From contig NC_135155.1 of assembly GCF_050948215.1 (NCBI RefSeq), forward strand, positions 11,922,001 through 11,986,000: DNA of 64,000 nucleotides, written 5' to 3'. Source of the stretch: Halictus rubicundus. Its lineage: Eukaryota > Arthropoda > Insecta > Hymenoptera > Halictidae. The translations under genes were made by a program, and so were the position numbers. Below are positions 1 through 12,016 of the stretch, in pieces. Position 1 is the first letter of the stretch; each line of letters begins with the position of its first letter. Under the pieces are notes generated by a model. The model saw nothing but the letters and a program-made list of their open reading frames with translations, made no database searches and was not told the DNA's origin.

Positions 1-1280
1 ATCATGCATTCTGTTGTCTCAGAACTGTAAATCAGGAACCATAAGACAATTGGTAGATTATCTGGAGGATCGGAAAAGTCGTTTTATTTTACACTGTAAT
101 GGTAAAAGAAAAACAATTACTAATTCCCTACGAACTTCACGTTACGTCCTAAACAATCTTAACCAGCGTTCATTATGTCCCACAAGAACCGAGCTCCAGT
201 TAATTACGGTAGCCTGCCGGCGAACTTTTTAAATGTTTCTTGACTAATTCTTCTTCAAACTTCCCGCGATTCTTCGCGAATATTTCGCCTTAATTTACGA
301 CGTTCTTCTGCAAACTTCTCGGGAAGATGTAGTCTTACTTTACGATGTACCTCTTTGTTCTTTTTACACGATTTGTGTGTCCAATTTTCGAATGTATCGT
401 GTCATCGTCCGATTAACAATACAAGTTATATTAACGAAAGTGATTGAAAGACTGTTTTACAGCAAGAACCGTATCGTCGTTAGACAACGGATCTTTGCGC
501 AAAATGAAAATGTTATGCATCAATCGTAGGACACAGCCTTTCTCTTTTCATAATTGTAGTAAGCTGAAAATCGGTGTCTCCGAATTCTATTAACCCCTTC
601 GCCATTTTAATTTGTACCTACCCTTTCTTTCTATATAAAAAAATATTAAAAAATAATGTAATCTATATCTGTTTTAGGATAGACGCTTTTATCTGACTTA
701 CGAACGAGCACGAACCGAATGAAATATTTTTCCTAATAAAATTCAAAAAGGAAGGAACTGTACACCGTCGATCAGACACTTTGTTTAATAAAATCAATAG
801 CTGGTTCCAGAAGCATGCGGTCGACGGCATGTACCTCTATCACAAGAACGTGTATTCTATACGCAGTTTTAATTTACACCGCATCCGCGACCAATCCAAT
901 TCCCTTAGCTGCGGACAGGACAGAACTTTTGTCGGAATACTTTATTTTCGAATCGAGATTAAATTCGTTCGCAAAGGCTGTCTTCGATCCTTTTGTCCTC
1001 TCTCGACCATTAACCCTTTGACGCGTAATTGTTCTTGCACAGAACATGTCGCGTTTAATGTACAAACGGTGGATAACAGTTAATCATTGGACAATAAGAA
1101 ATTAAACGTTTTCTATAAAACACATTGAAGAATTTTACGTTGGTATTTTGCAAGCCACGCTGGAATTATGTTGCAATTATTTTATTTAACGATGATTTAT
1201 TTGTGTGCTGCCGAACCAATCAGATAAATATCAACCACTGTTCGCATTAAATGGCCCATATTATTGCGATCCAGTGCAGT
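1..1280. other. Upstream sequence with no recognised gene
   Basis: AT-rich sequence with only short open frames, none resembling a known protein, and no RNA gene. The longest plus-strand frame (781-1083) needs a non-ATG start and overlaps an open frame on the opposite strand, so it is probably chance. Confidence 0.5.
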
Positions 1281-1286
1281 GAGTAT

Positions 1287-1375
1287 ACAGGGTGTCCCAA
1301 AATTACATGAACTCCGTGAAAGAACTTCCTTTGCAAAAATGTCCACCCTGTTAAGGAGTCATTAACGATAGAGGG
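1287..1375 (+). mobile_element. Transposon end with CAGGGTGTCCC terminus
   Basis: The sequence TACAGGGTGTCCCAAAA is a typical terminus of insect mariner-like elements and their MITEs, and it matches the left end of the fold-back element at 21538. No matching right end is seen nearby, so this is a truncated or solo end. The right limit is approximate. Confidence 0.45.
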
Positions 1376-1460
1376 AGTATTTTTAATTTAGAAATCACCA
1401 AAAATCCCCCAAAATCAAAGTAATCTGGTCACTGTAATAAAAATTATAAAGTTTATCGCT

Positions 1461-1611
1461 TGACTCCGGATTTTACGCATTCATAACAAAAATGGTAGGT
1501 GCAATTTAAAACAGTGAACAGATTCAACGAACTCGAGAAGATCAACATATTAAAATTATCAATGAGGGAAATAAATGTTTACTTAGCTCCTGTACCTTAT
1601 AATCCGCGTAT
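1461..1611 (+). mobile_element. GACTGCGGAT-family MITE, degenerate copy
   Basis: It begins TGACTCCGGATTTTACGC and ends TATAATCCGCGTA, matching the ends of the better-kept copy at 54338-54522. Internal words such as ATAACAAAAATGG and AAAACAGT are shared with that copy. Diverged; ends approximate. Confidence 0.5.
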
Positions 1612-1839
1612 GTAAATTCATTTAGAAATCATAATGAAAGTCGGTTCAAGCGACTAAATTATGAAAAAGAAATCAATTCTTAAACACAGAAACAAAGAAC
1701 TGTGCCACTGACGCTGCACATACACGCTGACGTACATACATGTTTCAAATCGTGTCTAAACAATTCGTCCCCGAAGAAATTCCATAAATGCCCACAGTAG
1801 AATTCTCAATGATTGCGCTGTCAGCGGTCGCTTTTCCAT

Positions 1840-2330
1840 TGATCTCTACCACTGCTCGCAGCAAGTGGTGTCGTCTCGCAACGCGTTCTTCGCGACGTCG
1901 CGTCGGATGTCTCGGGGACGTCTCGATCGCTGCGTCTCTGCGACACTGACAAAGCTCGAAGAATGCTGGATGAACGCTATGACGTTCTCGGCCTCTGGCG
2001 GGTGGGACGCGTTTATCCAGAAACGGTGAACGTTTTTCGACACGACACGGGAATGCACGGTGCAGCGCAGGGTGCCGTGCCGCGTGCAATTCCGCCGGCT
2101 GCGTGGAAATTCGAGCAATATTGAGAGAAATGCACCGGAAAGCACGGGAACACGTGGCCCCGACGCGGACGCAATAGAGGAGCTTTTATTGGTGACAGTG
2201 AGTCAACAACGGTGCTCGACACGAGCCGCTCCCTCGACAACGGTACGTTTCTCGTTTCTCGTTTCTCGCGACGCGATGGAAACGCGCGGAATAGAAAAGA
2301 GCTTGCCTAGTATACCTAGTGCCTAGTACA
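1840..2330. other. CpG-dense patch with overlapping open frames
   Basis: About 500 bp rich in CG dinucleotides, open in several frames on both strands (up to 114 codons), as expected where base composition suppresses stops. No frame looks like a known protein. It lies about 4 kb upstream of the dpr coding start, so it could be a promoter or non-coding first exon, but nothing in the sequence proves that. Confidence 0.3.
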
Positions 2331-2382
2331 CCTAGTGCCTAGTACACCCAGAGTGCTCACTACACCTAGCGCCTAGTGACTG
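2306..2382 (+). repeat. Short tandem repeat of CCTAGTACACCTAGTG-like units
   Basis: The words CCTAGTACACCTAGTG and GCCTAGT recur about four to five times with substitutions and small indels. It lies at the right edge of the CpG-dense patch. Confidence 0.7.
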
Positions 2383-2399
2383 CCTCCCCCCAGTCACTA

Positions 2400-3590
2400 T
2401 GGCCACAGTCCGTTGATCCCGGACCGCGACAAAGCTTCTCAAACTCGCATCCTTTCCCGCGAAATTTCAGTGATTTATTTATGCGGAAGAACCCGCTGTA
2501 ATCGCAGATAGTTTAGCTCTCGTTCGGACATTGTAACATGCTATTGTGTTTTCGGCAGAAGTATGTGTTTCTCTGTTCGAACGACGATCTCTCAGAAAAG
2601 TATTTTAATATTTTTATCATAACCATCACTTGTTAATCAAATTTTTGCGAACGTTTCTAATAAACGAAACGAATTTTAAAGTCTCGTATTAATGGGTTAC
2701 AGGGAAATACTTTTTTCATTGCCTACGCAATTTTTGACGGAAAGATCTGCACGCGTTGCCGCAGTGTTCTCGACAAATTTTAATCAATTTTATTTATTTA
2801 CTTGTCGATATAGATCCCTCGCATGTAAATGTAATTACCTTTCCGGCTGCTGTTGCTCCATGCGGACTGGAATTTCAACAATTTCGGGCGGAAAATATTT
2901 TTCTCTGTTCCAAAAAGAAGTTGAAAAATATTGTTATGCTGTTCGATAGCGGTCCTTTCACTTGTTAAAAAATGGTCGACGACATTTTGGCGATTCGGGG
3001 CTCTTGAAAAGACTCTAACGCAACAGTTAACACAATCTAATAAACGGTTTTGGTATTGTTGTTGAAAAAAAAAATGCATTTTTACTGCACACAAGCTTCG
3101 AGTAACCGGTAAAAATATAATTACGTTACGCGCAGTAATTTACCTTAATAAATCACATTAAACACGGTAGGTGAATATAATTGTATTTCATGCACTGAAC
3201 GGCGACTAAAAATTCCGGCGGATTTGATAGAAGCCCGCGCTGCGGACGGCATATTTACGGTAAACAAATAAACCCGGCAAGCAAATAATTGCCATTGACG
3301 TAAGGAGACGATCGCGGTGGTGCGGCGCGTCGTTTTGCACGGTCGTGCAAGCGAAATATTGTCGAAAGCCAGCCTCGGAGCAGTTATTTTAGAATTTGCC
3401 GGGGCGTGATCCTCCGGGCGAGTTTGCACAACCGTTCAGCCATTAAACTCGTTCGAAATTAATTGAAAATAAACGAGTATAAATCGAAACTAATAACGAA
3501 ACGTTTGCATAAGATGCATCGCGCCGATCACATCAATATGTTGAATAATAATATTTGTAAAACAATTTGCGACTACGGGGAGTCGACGCG
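2400..3590. other. No recognised feature
   Basis: Non-coding sequence. Open frames here are short and overlap each other on both strands. No transposon ends or tandem repeats noticed. Confidence 0.4.
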
Positions 3591-3603
3591 ATGCGACAAC
3601 CAC

Positions 3604-3648
3604 CGAGAGAGACAGAAAGAGGGAGAGAGAGGGGGGAGAGAGGGGGGG
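3604..3648 (+). repeat. Purine-rich GA/G microsatellite
   Basis: Imperfect (GA)n mixed with G runs, including a run of seven Gs. It keeps reading frames open around it, which explains the overlapping plus-strand (139 codons) and minus-strand (81 codons) frames here. Confidence 0.8.
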
Positions 3649-4044
3649 CGCCGATTGCACGGCGTTTATAATTTCGATTATCTGCCGGCGAATGGGGAAT
3701 TTATTAGCGATCGGCCATCGCTTGCCGGGCAACAATCAGCCTGTTGTCCGTGTGCATCGCGGATTTCGCCGAAACTCGCCGCGCCGTTCGGCCAAATTGA
3801 AATCAAACGATGCGTACAGCTTTGTCAAAAAGTGGCGATTTTATACGCTCGCGAAAACTGTTTAGCTTCATCTCCACGCTGATCCGCAAAATAACGGTTA
3901 TCGGGAATAATTAGACTGCGGATTTCATCCGCTCGTGAGCAGAATGACTGGATCGAATGCGCGACTGTGAAAATATTTAACCTATTACCTGCGGCTGCTC
4001 GATTTCCAAACCGGGTTTTGACACAATTTTATTACTGATCACGC

Positions 4045-4226
4045 CAGACGACGGATTTTACGCGTTTGTCAGAAAATTGAGTGGCTGCTATTTGAAATAG
4101 CGGAAAGATCAATGGAATTTAAGAACGTCCATTTTCAATTTTTTAAGATGATTTGAAGAAGCAATTCTGTCTGGCACCTGTCCCTTGCAACTAAAAGTTT
4201 TGTTTTGCATAAAGCTCCGCGGCCTA
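4045..4226 (+). mobile_element. GACTGCGGAT-family MITE, degenerate copy
   Basis: The left end CAGACGACGGATTTTACGC and the right end TTTTGCATAAAGCTCCGC align with the ends of the copy at 54338-54522. A further solo left end (TTAGACTGCGGATTTCATCC) lies just before it at 3911, suggesting an earlier neighbouring insertion. Confidence 0.55.
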
Positions 4227-4552
4227 CTGATCACTAGATCTCTATGCAAAATAGAAATTGTTAGCGTCAATTGCAAGAAACCATATAGAACAATCTTTTC
4301 TTAAGTATCCTAATAAGTTGAAGACAGTGTATGGACAGTCTTAATGTAACCTTGTTACCACTAAAATTTCAATACAAATAGCAATTGTTCATCAATTTTG
4401 GTGAACATATGTTTAATAGTTCCTTATCTCGATCCATTGATCGCAGAGCACAAAACATATAAAAATGAAACGTCTTATAGAAGAGAGAAGATTGAATTTA
4501 CACAAAGTTTTTTAAACGTTTTTATAATTTCACAGAATTGTGAAATGGAGAA

Positions 4553-4586
4553 CCGGTCATTTCGACCGTGGTAGGTTTAGAGTTAA
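4553..4586 (+). mobile_element. Right end of a TTAA-type MITE
   Basis: It carries the palindrome CCGGTCATTTCGACCG followed by GTAGGTTTAGAGTTAA, the layout seen at the right ends of the other TTAA-flanked elements here. The left end was not found with confidence. Confidence 0.5.
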
Positions 4587-5461
4587 TTCAGATTAATCAC
4601 CGAGAGCTCTAAAGCTACATAATCTCTTTGAAATGCAGCGCGAAAATGAGCTCGGGCTCCGCTATCCATTGTTAATATGACAATGGATATATCAGCTTCC
4701 TTACGAAGTGTAGAATAGTGCAAATAATTTCTTTGGCAATCACCTGCTCAATTTTCAAGCCCACTCTCCAGCAACTCCGAGATTGGCCATTGATATGCGC
4801 TATGCTTCCCCGCTGTTGTGCTGCATCTAACGAATGCACATGCATAGTCTATCGCTATCAATATGCGCGAGGTGTCGTCTCAAGTTAAAGAAGCTGGAAA
4901 TCGCTTCGAGCCACTTCAACTTCGGTTCAAGGCCACGAGGCAAGGACTATCGTGCCGATTAACTGAGTACTGGTATAATTAGCATCGTTACAGTGTAACA
5001 ACGAAGATACCAGTAAATATTTAGCGTGATCGACAAGTCAATCCGAGCAATTGCTAGAATTCGTTCGACAACGTTTAAGAAATAATTGCTGATAAACGAC
5101 GGATTTACCTGTGGTCTGTTGATTCTTGTTACCGGAGGTTATCGATGGTTCATCGGTATCGAATGCGGCTTGTTTTCACCATGATCGATACATGCTTGTT
5201 TGCGCGTCCATTAACACGTTGATCATCAAATATCTGTTAACGTACACATTAGATTTGCTCGAAGCAATTCATTGAATAAAACAAAACTGTTTGAACACGG
5301 TACACGCGACAAACCCACCGAACGAAATACAATACATAAACTCGTTTCCTCTACGATAACTATCCGCAGACTACTTAGAATACAAAAAATTTTCTTTTGC
5401 GTGTGTAATGAACGATGAAAGTTACTTCCCATTAAAATTACATTAACGGAAAATTAGTGTA

Positions 5462-5575
5462 AATGTGATCCGAATTATATCGCGTTTGATATCATTTTAA
5501 TCAGAATAATGCCACAAATATATTGGTGAAAGTCTCATAAAAAAATAATTGATAATAAAGAAGTTAATGGAAAGT
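5462..5575 (+). repeat. Dispersed repeat related to 24019-24117
   Basis: It shares ordered blocks with 24019-24117: AATTATATCG, GTGTGATTTTA-like sequence, AATGCCAC(A/G)AATA, and a run of As followed by ATAAAGAAGTT. Probably a non-coding relic of a transposon whose class I cannot name. Confidence 0.5.
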
Positions 5576-6447
5576 TCCTTCCCATACGCTGTCTTTCTCT
5601 TTGCAACATTATATCGGAGACGGATATTCTTTCCGCTTGAACGTCAGTCATGTTTGTATGTCATGACATTCACGCGGGATGACTCTTAGGTTTCGAGCGT
5701 GCCCCGTGTATTTCCAATGGGACGCTCGGCGAGAACCACCGATTTCGTATGTGTGTCAGTAAAAAGAACGGCGGCACTGACATACAACGATGATTCACTG
5801 TAGATGTGTTAACGATCCAGTAGGTTATGAAATAAGCTAAAGGTCCGTAGTACGTGAAATAAAAAAAACAGAGTATAGAGTTTGTTAGTGAATAGAAGAG
5901 GAGCTTCTCGCTGAAGCGCTTCAGTTCAACTAACTGTGTTCGAAGTCTGTCCTCGGAAAAATGCCGTCTTTACCGATGGTCATAAACAAGTGGGAAAATA
6001 GATAGGGATATCTATCTAGGTATAAGGTATATGGGATAGCGGCAGAGGAGACTTTTCCTTCGTACTTACATAGATTCTAAATGTATACTTTAACACTCCC
6101 ACTGATTTAGAATTGTCGCTCCCACTACAACGGCAGAGGCTTTTCATTGATACGCGCGAGCTTTCGAGAACAAAAAATAAAACAGAAAAGAAACTTAAAT
6201 AACTTCTAAATATCTACTTTAACGAGATGTTTCCTGCGGACGAAGTGGCTCGCGAACGACGCAGTTAGCGCCGTTGTGCAACACGATACAGCGCAGCGCG
6301 GCTGATGCGACGAGACTATCCTTGTCGGGCGCGTGCCAGTCGAGATCGATTCAGTGTGCGAAGCAGAACTTCTGTTTCTTGTCCGCAGAAAAGACGCATC
6401 GCTTTGCTGCTCGGGCTGGCACCACTTGCGAGACTGGTGAACGCGAA

Positions 6448-6571
6448 ATGAACCGAAAACGATGGACCGTGAAGCCGCTGCGAATAGATTTACGGTGCGG
6501 CACCAGCGGGACCGGATGCTGCACGACCGCCAGGATCATCTGCATCTTCTTCCTCGCGATACTGATGCACG
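6448..6571 (+). CDS. dpr: dpr-family gene, first coding exon (signal peptide)
   Basis: Seen: the first in-frame ATG after an upstream TAA (6220), with a purine at -3, starts a 41-residue peptide. It has a basic N-terminus (MNRKRWTVKPLR) and a hydrophobic core near residues 30-40 (IICIFFLAILM). The frame then meets a strong donor, G/GTATGT, at 6572. The exon ends one base into a codon; exon 2 at 57593 starts with the two missing bases, giving GAG (Glu42), so the phases fit. Known: Dpr proteins are secreted or membrane-anchored two-Ig-domain neuronal recognition proteins that begin with a signal peptide and bind DIP proteins in trans. Inferred: this is the signal-peptide exon of the gene whose Ig exon lies 51 kb downstream. 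The link rests on phase, strand and the signal-like sequence, so an alternative first exon remains possible. The 5' UTR limit is unknown. Confidence 0.72.
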
Positions 6572-8298
6572 GTATGTCCATTCACTGTTCTATTAGCCGT
6601 AGAAACTAGACCGAAGCGTCGTTCGCACGGTGCACAGTCGCTGCTCCTCGATCTCCTGCTGTTATGGAGGGAACCTTGTGTAAAATGAAATTTTTGAGAA
6701 TTTTTATTCAGGAATACGATAAAAGATGTTAGAAAGTGATCAGAGATGTTCTTGTACGTTATTTTCGGAATAAAGTGAACGGTTGTATTGGGCGGAACGA
6801 CCACGTGGTCGGGCTCTTGTCGGAAAGACACGTACTTCTCGAAAAGAAGAAAAAACGGCTGAAGTACAACTTTTTGAGGAAGAGGAAGATCTGTTCTATG
6901 GTCCAGAAATCGCAGATTAGCAAAAAACCGCGGTAAGCTAGAATGAATTAGGATTTTTTGATGATATACAAGCACGTAACGTGTTTTTCACGTTACTCAA
7001 ACTTTAAACGCATTTTAGTTCGAAAACTGATTACTCGATGTTTATGAAACTTGGTATATATATTCTAGAAATAATTGATCACAACATGACGAGCTCCGAT
7101 TTTTTAATTTTTTATTTAAAACATTGTTGTTAACAGGAAATCATAAGAGAAAATCCGTTTTTTTTCAAAACTTCGCCATTTTTGCAATTTTGCAAATTTT
7201 AATAAAAGAAGAATGTGATGTTGTGCGTATTTGCGTAAACTAACGATTCCATTTTGGTTTTTTTTTTTGTTTGAGATCATTTGTGTGCACTGTACGCTGC
7301 ACGGCGCATTTCCAGGGTGCCATTTTCAGGCCGCCATTGCACCATTGATATTAACGATTAAAATTTGTAAAAAATATTTTTGTTTACATTGCGACGTTAA
7401 TAATCGATACCTCCAATTTTAAATCAATCTACGCATTCGATTTTTCAAAAAATAATTCTGGAAAAACAGACCATTTACACAAGGTTCCTCCCTTAAAACA
7501 TGCAAGAGAAAAATGTCTACTCGTCGAGATAATTCGATGATGAGAACTCGTTTGTTTCTAATTATTCTTTGATTAACACGTTCGTGACATTTTTCTGATT
7601 GAAATGACACCCAACACGACACATTTTGGATCGTATTTACCCGTTTAATCCGCGATTGCGTGGAACCTCGGTTATCCGAACCGACGAAATCCCAATTCAG
7701 TCTGTACGATTTTTGAAGCACTTCTGCAATATTTCGAAGCTGTCCCAACACGAGACTCTCTTCCCGAATAAGCGTCGATAGCATGATTCACAGGTTTTCG
7801 GTTGGTAACAGGTCTAGTGACTCGGTGTAACAAACGAGTGCACTAGGATCTGTCAGCAAGGCGACGAGAGAAATCGTGATCGTGTGGAGCGGGAGGGGGG
7901 AGGGGAGGGGATGGGAAACACTATTCGCAAAAATCAGCGAATCGTTTAATTCAGCGAGGGGAACACGCGAGAAATCAAATCCGCTGGCCGAGTACATATG
8001 CGCGCTCGCGCAGTTCAATTACTTTTTTGTCATCGATTCCTGAAGGCACAGAGGCTTGTTTATCGGGGCTGTTGGCGCGCGCGATTTATTCCAACGGTGA
8101 AAACCGGGCCCCCGTTAATTAGAATCCCCTGCGTTCCGTGCGGTCAACTATCGGCGCGCAACTATTGACAAGCCACTCTCATTACAGTAAGTCTCCATTA
8201 TCGCGTTAATTCTTGCAAAAGTAATTGTCTGGATATATCGATTCGTTAATTGGAATTCTCGGCCGACCCCGCCATCGCGCGTTAATTGATAGATTTCG

Positions 8299-8490
8299 TT
8301 AACGCTAAGTCTACCGACACTTCTTGTATACCTGTTCCTACCGTTCGTCAAAATGACCGGTCCTTAAAAAAAGTTATTGTTAATATAATGAAACGTAGAT
8401 CAAATTCCATAAAATGACGATACAATTTCAATTATACAAAAAATGTGGCTCGATCGATCAAAAGAATTTTGTCAAAAGTGTCGGCATAGC
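8299..8490 (+). mobile_element. TTAA-type (piggyBac-like) MITE
   Basis: The left end TTAACGCTAAGTCTACCGAC continues with ACTTCTTG and reaches the palindromic block GTCAAAATGACCGG. The right end contains AAGTGTCGGCATAGC, an imperfect complement of the left. The word ACCGACACTTCTTG is shared with the tiny element at 62748-62791. Non-coding; right limit approximate. Confidence 0.5.
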
Positions 8491-9361
8491 TTCCGCACGT
8501 TTCCTAGACGTATGCAACAACGCTCTACCGTCGCTGTAAAAAAAAATAAAATGTTTATTCCGTCAGCCGTTTCGGAGCGCAACGCGGAATACTTTCGAGT
8601 CGAATAAACGCGTTTCGTTTTGTTCTTTTTTTTTTTTTTTTTCAACAGGTTCGGGATAAAACCGAACTGCGTTGTCTCGATCTCATTGTCGGAATCGGGC
8701 CGAATCGAATGTTCGCGGGGCATAAATATCCGTGGACGGACAAGCTCGCGTTTTTTTACGACGCGGAGGAAAATACGCAGAGATCGAGGCGACAAATAAC
8801 GCCGAGCACCACGGTATCCAAGCCGGCCGATATATCAATGCGCAATTTACGATGTTGTTACGTCACCGGGACGGTGTGCGGCCTTTTTCCGCGGACAGAG
8901 CAAACAGAGGAAATCTGAAATTTATAACGGGATCAGCCGGCCTGGGAGTCGATCGGGGATAATGCTCGGAGCTTTACGCTTACGGAAATAAGAAATAAGA
9001 AGCTTGCGAGTCCATTGACCGCGGTTTGCTTGTCGTTTGTTCGGCCATTGATTCCTGAACTCGAACCGCCGTTCCACGATGTCGTCCTCTTCGTTAACAC
9101 GTTCGCTGTCCAAATGTTTTTTATTAAATTCAACTTGAACAAATATCTCCTTTACGAAATGTACAAACAATACGACAGAAGAGAGTCAAATGGATTTTAC
9201 ACACTTCTGTTGCGTAAAGTCATCATTATCCAAGTTTATCCAATTTTTGCAGATTTCCAGAGAATGGTGTGGAATGAAAAACTATTTTTCATGGGAACAG
9301 TCCCTGTGAACAAATGAAAATCATGCTAAATTCGATCGAATTTTATGTTATAGCATTTTTT

Positions 9362-9642
9362 TTTCCATTCACGGCTCGTTGATTCCACGTCTGCGCATCG
9401 TCAATTTTTGGTCTGCTTCTAACGCTTATATTACCAAATATCTGCCTAATCTCGTCAGCTGATGACCAGCACGCGCTAGATTGAACCTTCCTCTTCCGTA
9501 CGAGCCCTTTCCCGGCGAAAAATATTCTCATACAAGGACGAAAAGTTGAGGCGCGTGAAACCATTTTGCGTCTAATTTTGTCGGTAACGTGGTCGCTCTG
9601 CCTTATCGAGGATTACGGAGTCTTGGCTCGTCTAGTTAATAG
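9362..9642 (-). mobile_element. Dispersed repeat with a coding-like core, copy 1
   Basis: Read on the minus strand this aligns with 59060-59325 at what looks like 85-90% identity. The shared open frame starts MVSRASTFRP, continues through FFAGKGLVRKRKVQSSA and WSSADEI, and runs about 57 codons. In the first 38 codons I count six synonymous and two amino-acid-changing differences, suggesting the ancestral sequence was translated. I do not recognise the protein; a fragment of an unclassified transposon gene is the simplest reading. Confidence 0.55.
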
Positions 9643-10250
9643 TTTTGGCCAGTTGTACGCAATTTCCGAGGGAAGACAAAGGGACTGGAAAGTAAAATCG
9701 AGCCCTGGTTTCGCGTCCCAGCGAACTCGACGCAGCGGGAGCACCTCCTCCGCGAGTATTCCGCCGTGACAACGATCTGGACGGAGAGCAATCGCAGTCA
9801 GCACTTTGCGAAGTGAAGGTAATTGGCTGGGCTGAAAGAGAAACGCGGATATATAGAGCGGTTTTTTTCGCGGGAGGAAAAGGATCCGTCTCGTCTCGTC
9901 TCTGCTCGCCTAGTTTCGAGAACAGTAGCTCTTTGGAAGGTTCGCTGATGCTATTTCGTCTAATTAAATCCGGAGCCCCCTTTGAGGGTCTTAAGCATGG
10001 CGTTTCCAGTCCTATCTCGAGTCGTTTGCCGCTCCGTTACGCAGCCTTTGCCTCAGCGTTTCTTCGAGTACGAGAGTTCAACGCGCCCGCCATTTTTCTT
10101 ACCCTCGGCCGCCTGCTTTTTCGACTAACACGGAGCGTGTCGCGAGATCGTTATACTTCGCCCGCTGCGTCGCGGTTCGCGTTTCGTTCGCGTCCTCCAC
10201 CGGCGATTGTTTCCTAATTGTTTTGAAGTCTATGATCCACGGCTGAGGGC

Positions 10251-10479
10251 TTTCCAACGGTGGGTTTACGGATCACTAAAAGTGACTATTTTGCACTTCT
10301 TTATAAAAATATCGAGAACGTATTACCCACATTTTTCGCAATATTTTTAAAGTAATATATACCCAAAGAAGTAAACTTCCTAAATAACTTCTCATATATG
10401 CATCTTTAGAATCTTAATAATTGTAAATTAAAAATATTAGAACCCGTCATTTCGACGCATCCCGTAAACCTAGTGTTAA
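10251..10479 (+). mobile_element. TTAA-type MITE, GGTTTACGG subfamily
   Basis: The right end is intact: CCCGTAAACCTAGTGTTAA. The left end GGTGGGTTTACGGATCACT is degenerate. Internal order (ACTAAAA, CTATTTT, TTATAAAAAT, then ATTAAAAATATTAGAA and CCGTCATTTCGACG) matches the fully bounded copy at 62429-62656. Confidence 0.75.
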
Positions 10480-10726
10480 TAGATCCTTCAACAGCGATTG
10501 TAGCAAGTAATCTGATCACTTCGATTGTGGTATTATTAAAAAAATCGTGGATCAAGTTTCAAATAGTCATCCTGCAATGGATTCGTCCAAAAAAATTTTT
10601 TGATGTTTGTACAATCGATTCAGTTTCTCGCATCTTTTTTTACCGACAACGTGTCCTCGGTTTTTTACCTGCCATGTTATGGAAAAATGTTTTACAAATG
10701 AACGATGTATGGCGAAGATATATGCT

Positions 10727-10935
10727 TTGACACGTCAAGTGCCAAATATCAACCCCAGACACCACAACTAGAAATTTAAAATGTATTACAGGGGATGCTG
10801 TCTTATCCCTTTTGAATTCGAAAGACTCCAATGAAATTCGGTTCATCTGGATATCTCATAATAAATATAAATCTCTAAACCCAGTCAAAAATCAGTGTCA
10901 GTCATATGTGACTGACGTGGCAGTGAACGTGTTAA
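10727..10935 (+). mobile_element. TTAA-type MITE, CACGT subfamily
   Basis: Left TTGACACGTCAAGTGCC and right GACGTGGCAGTGAACGTGTTAA form imperfect inverted ends, with TTAA intact on the right and TTGA on the left. The interior is non-coding. Confidence 0.6.
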
Positions 10936-11388
10936 GCTTTAAAACGAGTCCACGTTTGTATTATTATTTTTCACGAAGTTATCACAGTTTCAATGTCGAC
11001 AATTAGCCGAGGATGGGATATTTACTATTGCAGATCCACTGTAAACGAGACAGCCTGTATATTGGAACGAAAATCCCGTGAAAAGGGAATAAATACAATC
11101 CTACAGATAATAAGGAGCGAACTATGGTGGTAAAAACGTGCAGGGACGAGCAATCCGGGAGGCACGAAAACGTAACGTTCCGTTGATCATCCTCGAGCGT
11201 TGCTCTCGAGGATCGATTCCTAAACGTACATTTGACCGGGCTCACGGATCGTCAATTCGAGCAGGAAGAGATTCGGAACGCTATCGGATGACTGGCGAAA
11301 CGCAATCAACCGGAAATTTATAGATAACCTCGAGTGTTACAATCGAGCAACCGGAGAGAATCAGGGCGAGAAGAGAGAAGACAGAGAG

Positions 11389-11389
11389 G

Positions 11390-11415
<26 letters not shown>
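11389..11415 (+). repeat. (AG)n microsatellite
   Basis: Uninterrupted AG dinucleotides within a longer purine tract. A second (GA)n lies at 11599-11618 and a short (AC)n at 11573-11580. Together they create serine/leucine-rich chance frames on the minus strand. Confidence 0.9.
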
Positions 11416-11421
<6 letters not shown>

Positions 11422-12016
11422 AGAAACTACAGAGTTGCTCTCTTTCTCGTTTCGATGAAACGAACTATCGAGCAGAAAAATAAGCGCGGAGAAGCTTGGC
11501 GAGCTCGTCTTTCCATTATCGCGGGTAAAGCTGTCCCCTTTCGCGGCTGAAATCGTATCGAGTCGACAGAGACACACACACACGTACACAGAGAAAAAGA
11601 GAGAGAGAGAGAGAGAGCTCTTTCATCGAGCTAAAGTCCCGGAAGTGCTCGAACCGTTTAGAGTTTACCGACGTCGCCGTCGCCGTCGCCGTTCTATTTC
11701 AATCGCGCGATCTAATTATTTCACAGGTGGAAAGGAGCGCGAGGGACCTTCTCGGATGATTGATCTCGCCTCGGCGAGTATTCTCTTCGCGACTCTACCG
11801 GGAAATGTTCCGCAAGTGGGTCATTTGCCTGCTGGGAGTCGCAACTAACCCGGTATATTCAATTACCGCGGGCCTCCAATTAATTAGTCGCCTTAAAGGA
11901 TAATCTGTCTTCGTCCGCATCGAACGAGCGCCGCGGACCCTCTTCGCGTCTCGGCGCTAGAAAAATGCGGAGAATCATTCATTCTTCATTTGTGAAACGT
12001 TATCATGCCAGATCTC

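Noticed and set aside
11188..11213. Perfect 9-bp hairpin (ATCCTCGAG...CTCGAGGAT)
   Set aside because: Short and isolated, without a T-run or any context suggesting a terminator or small RNA; expected by chance in 64 kb.
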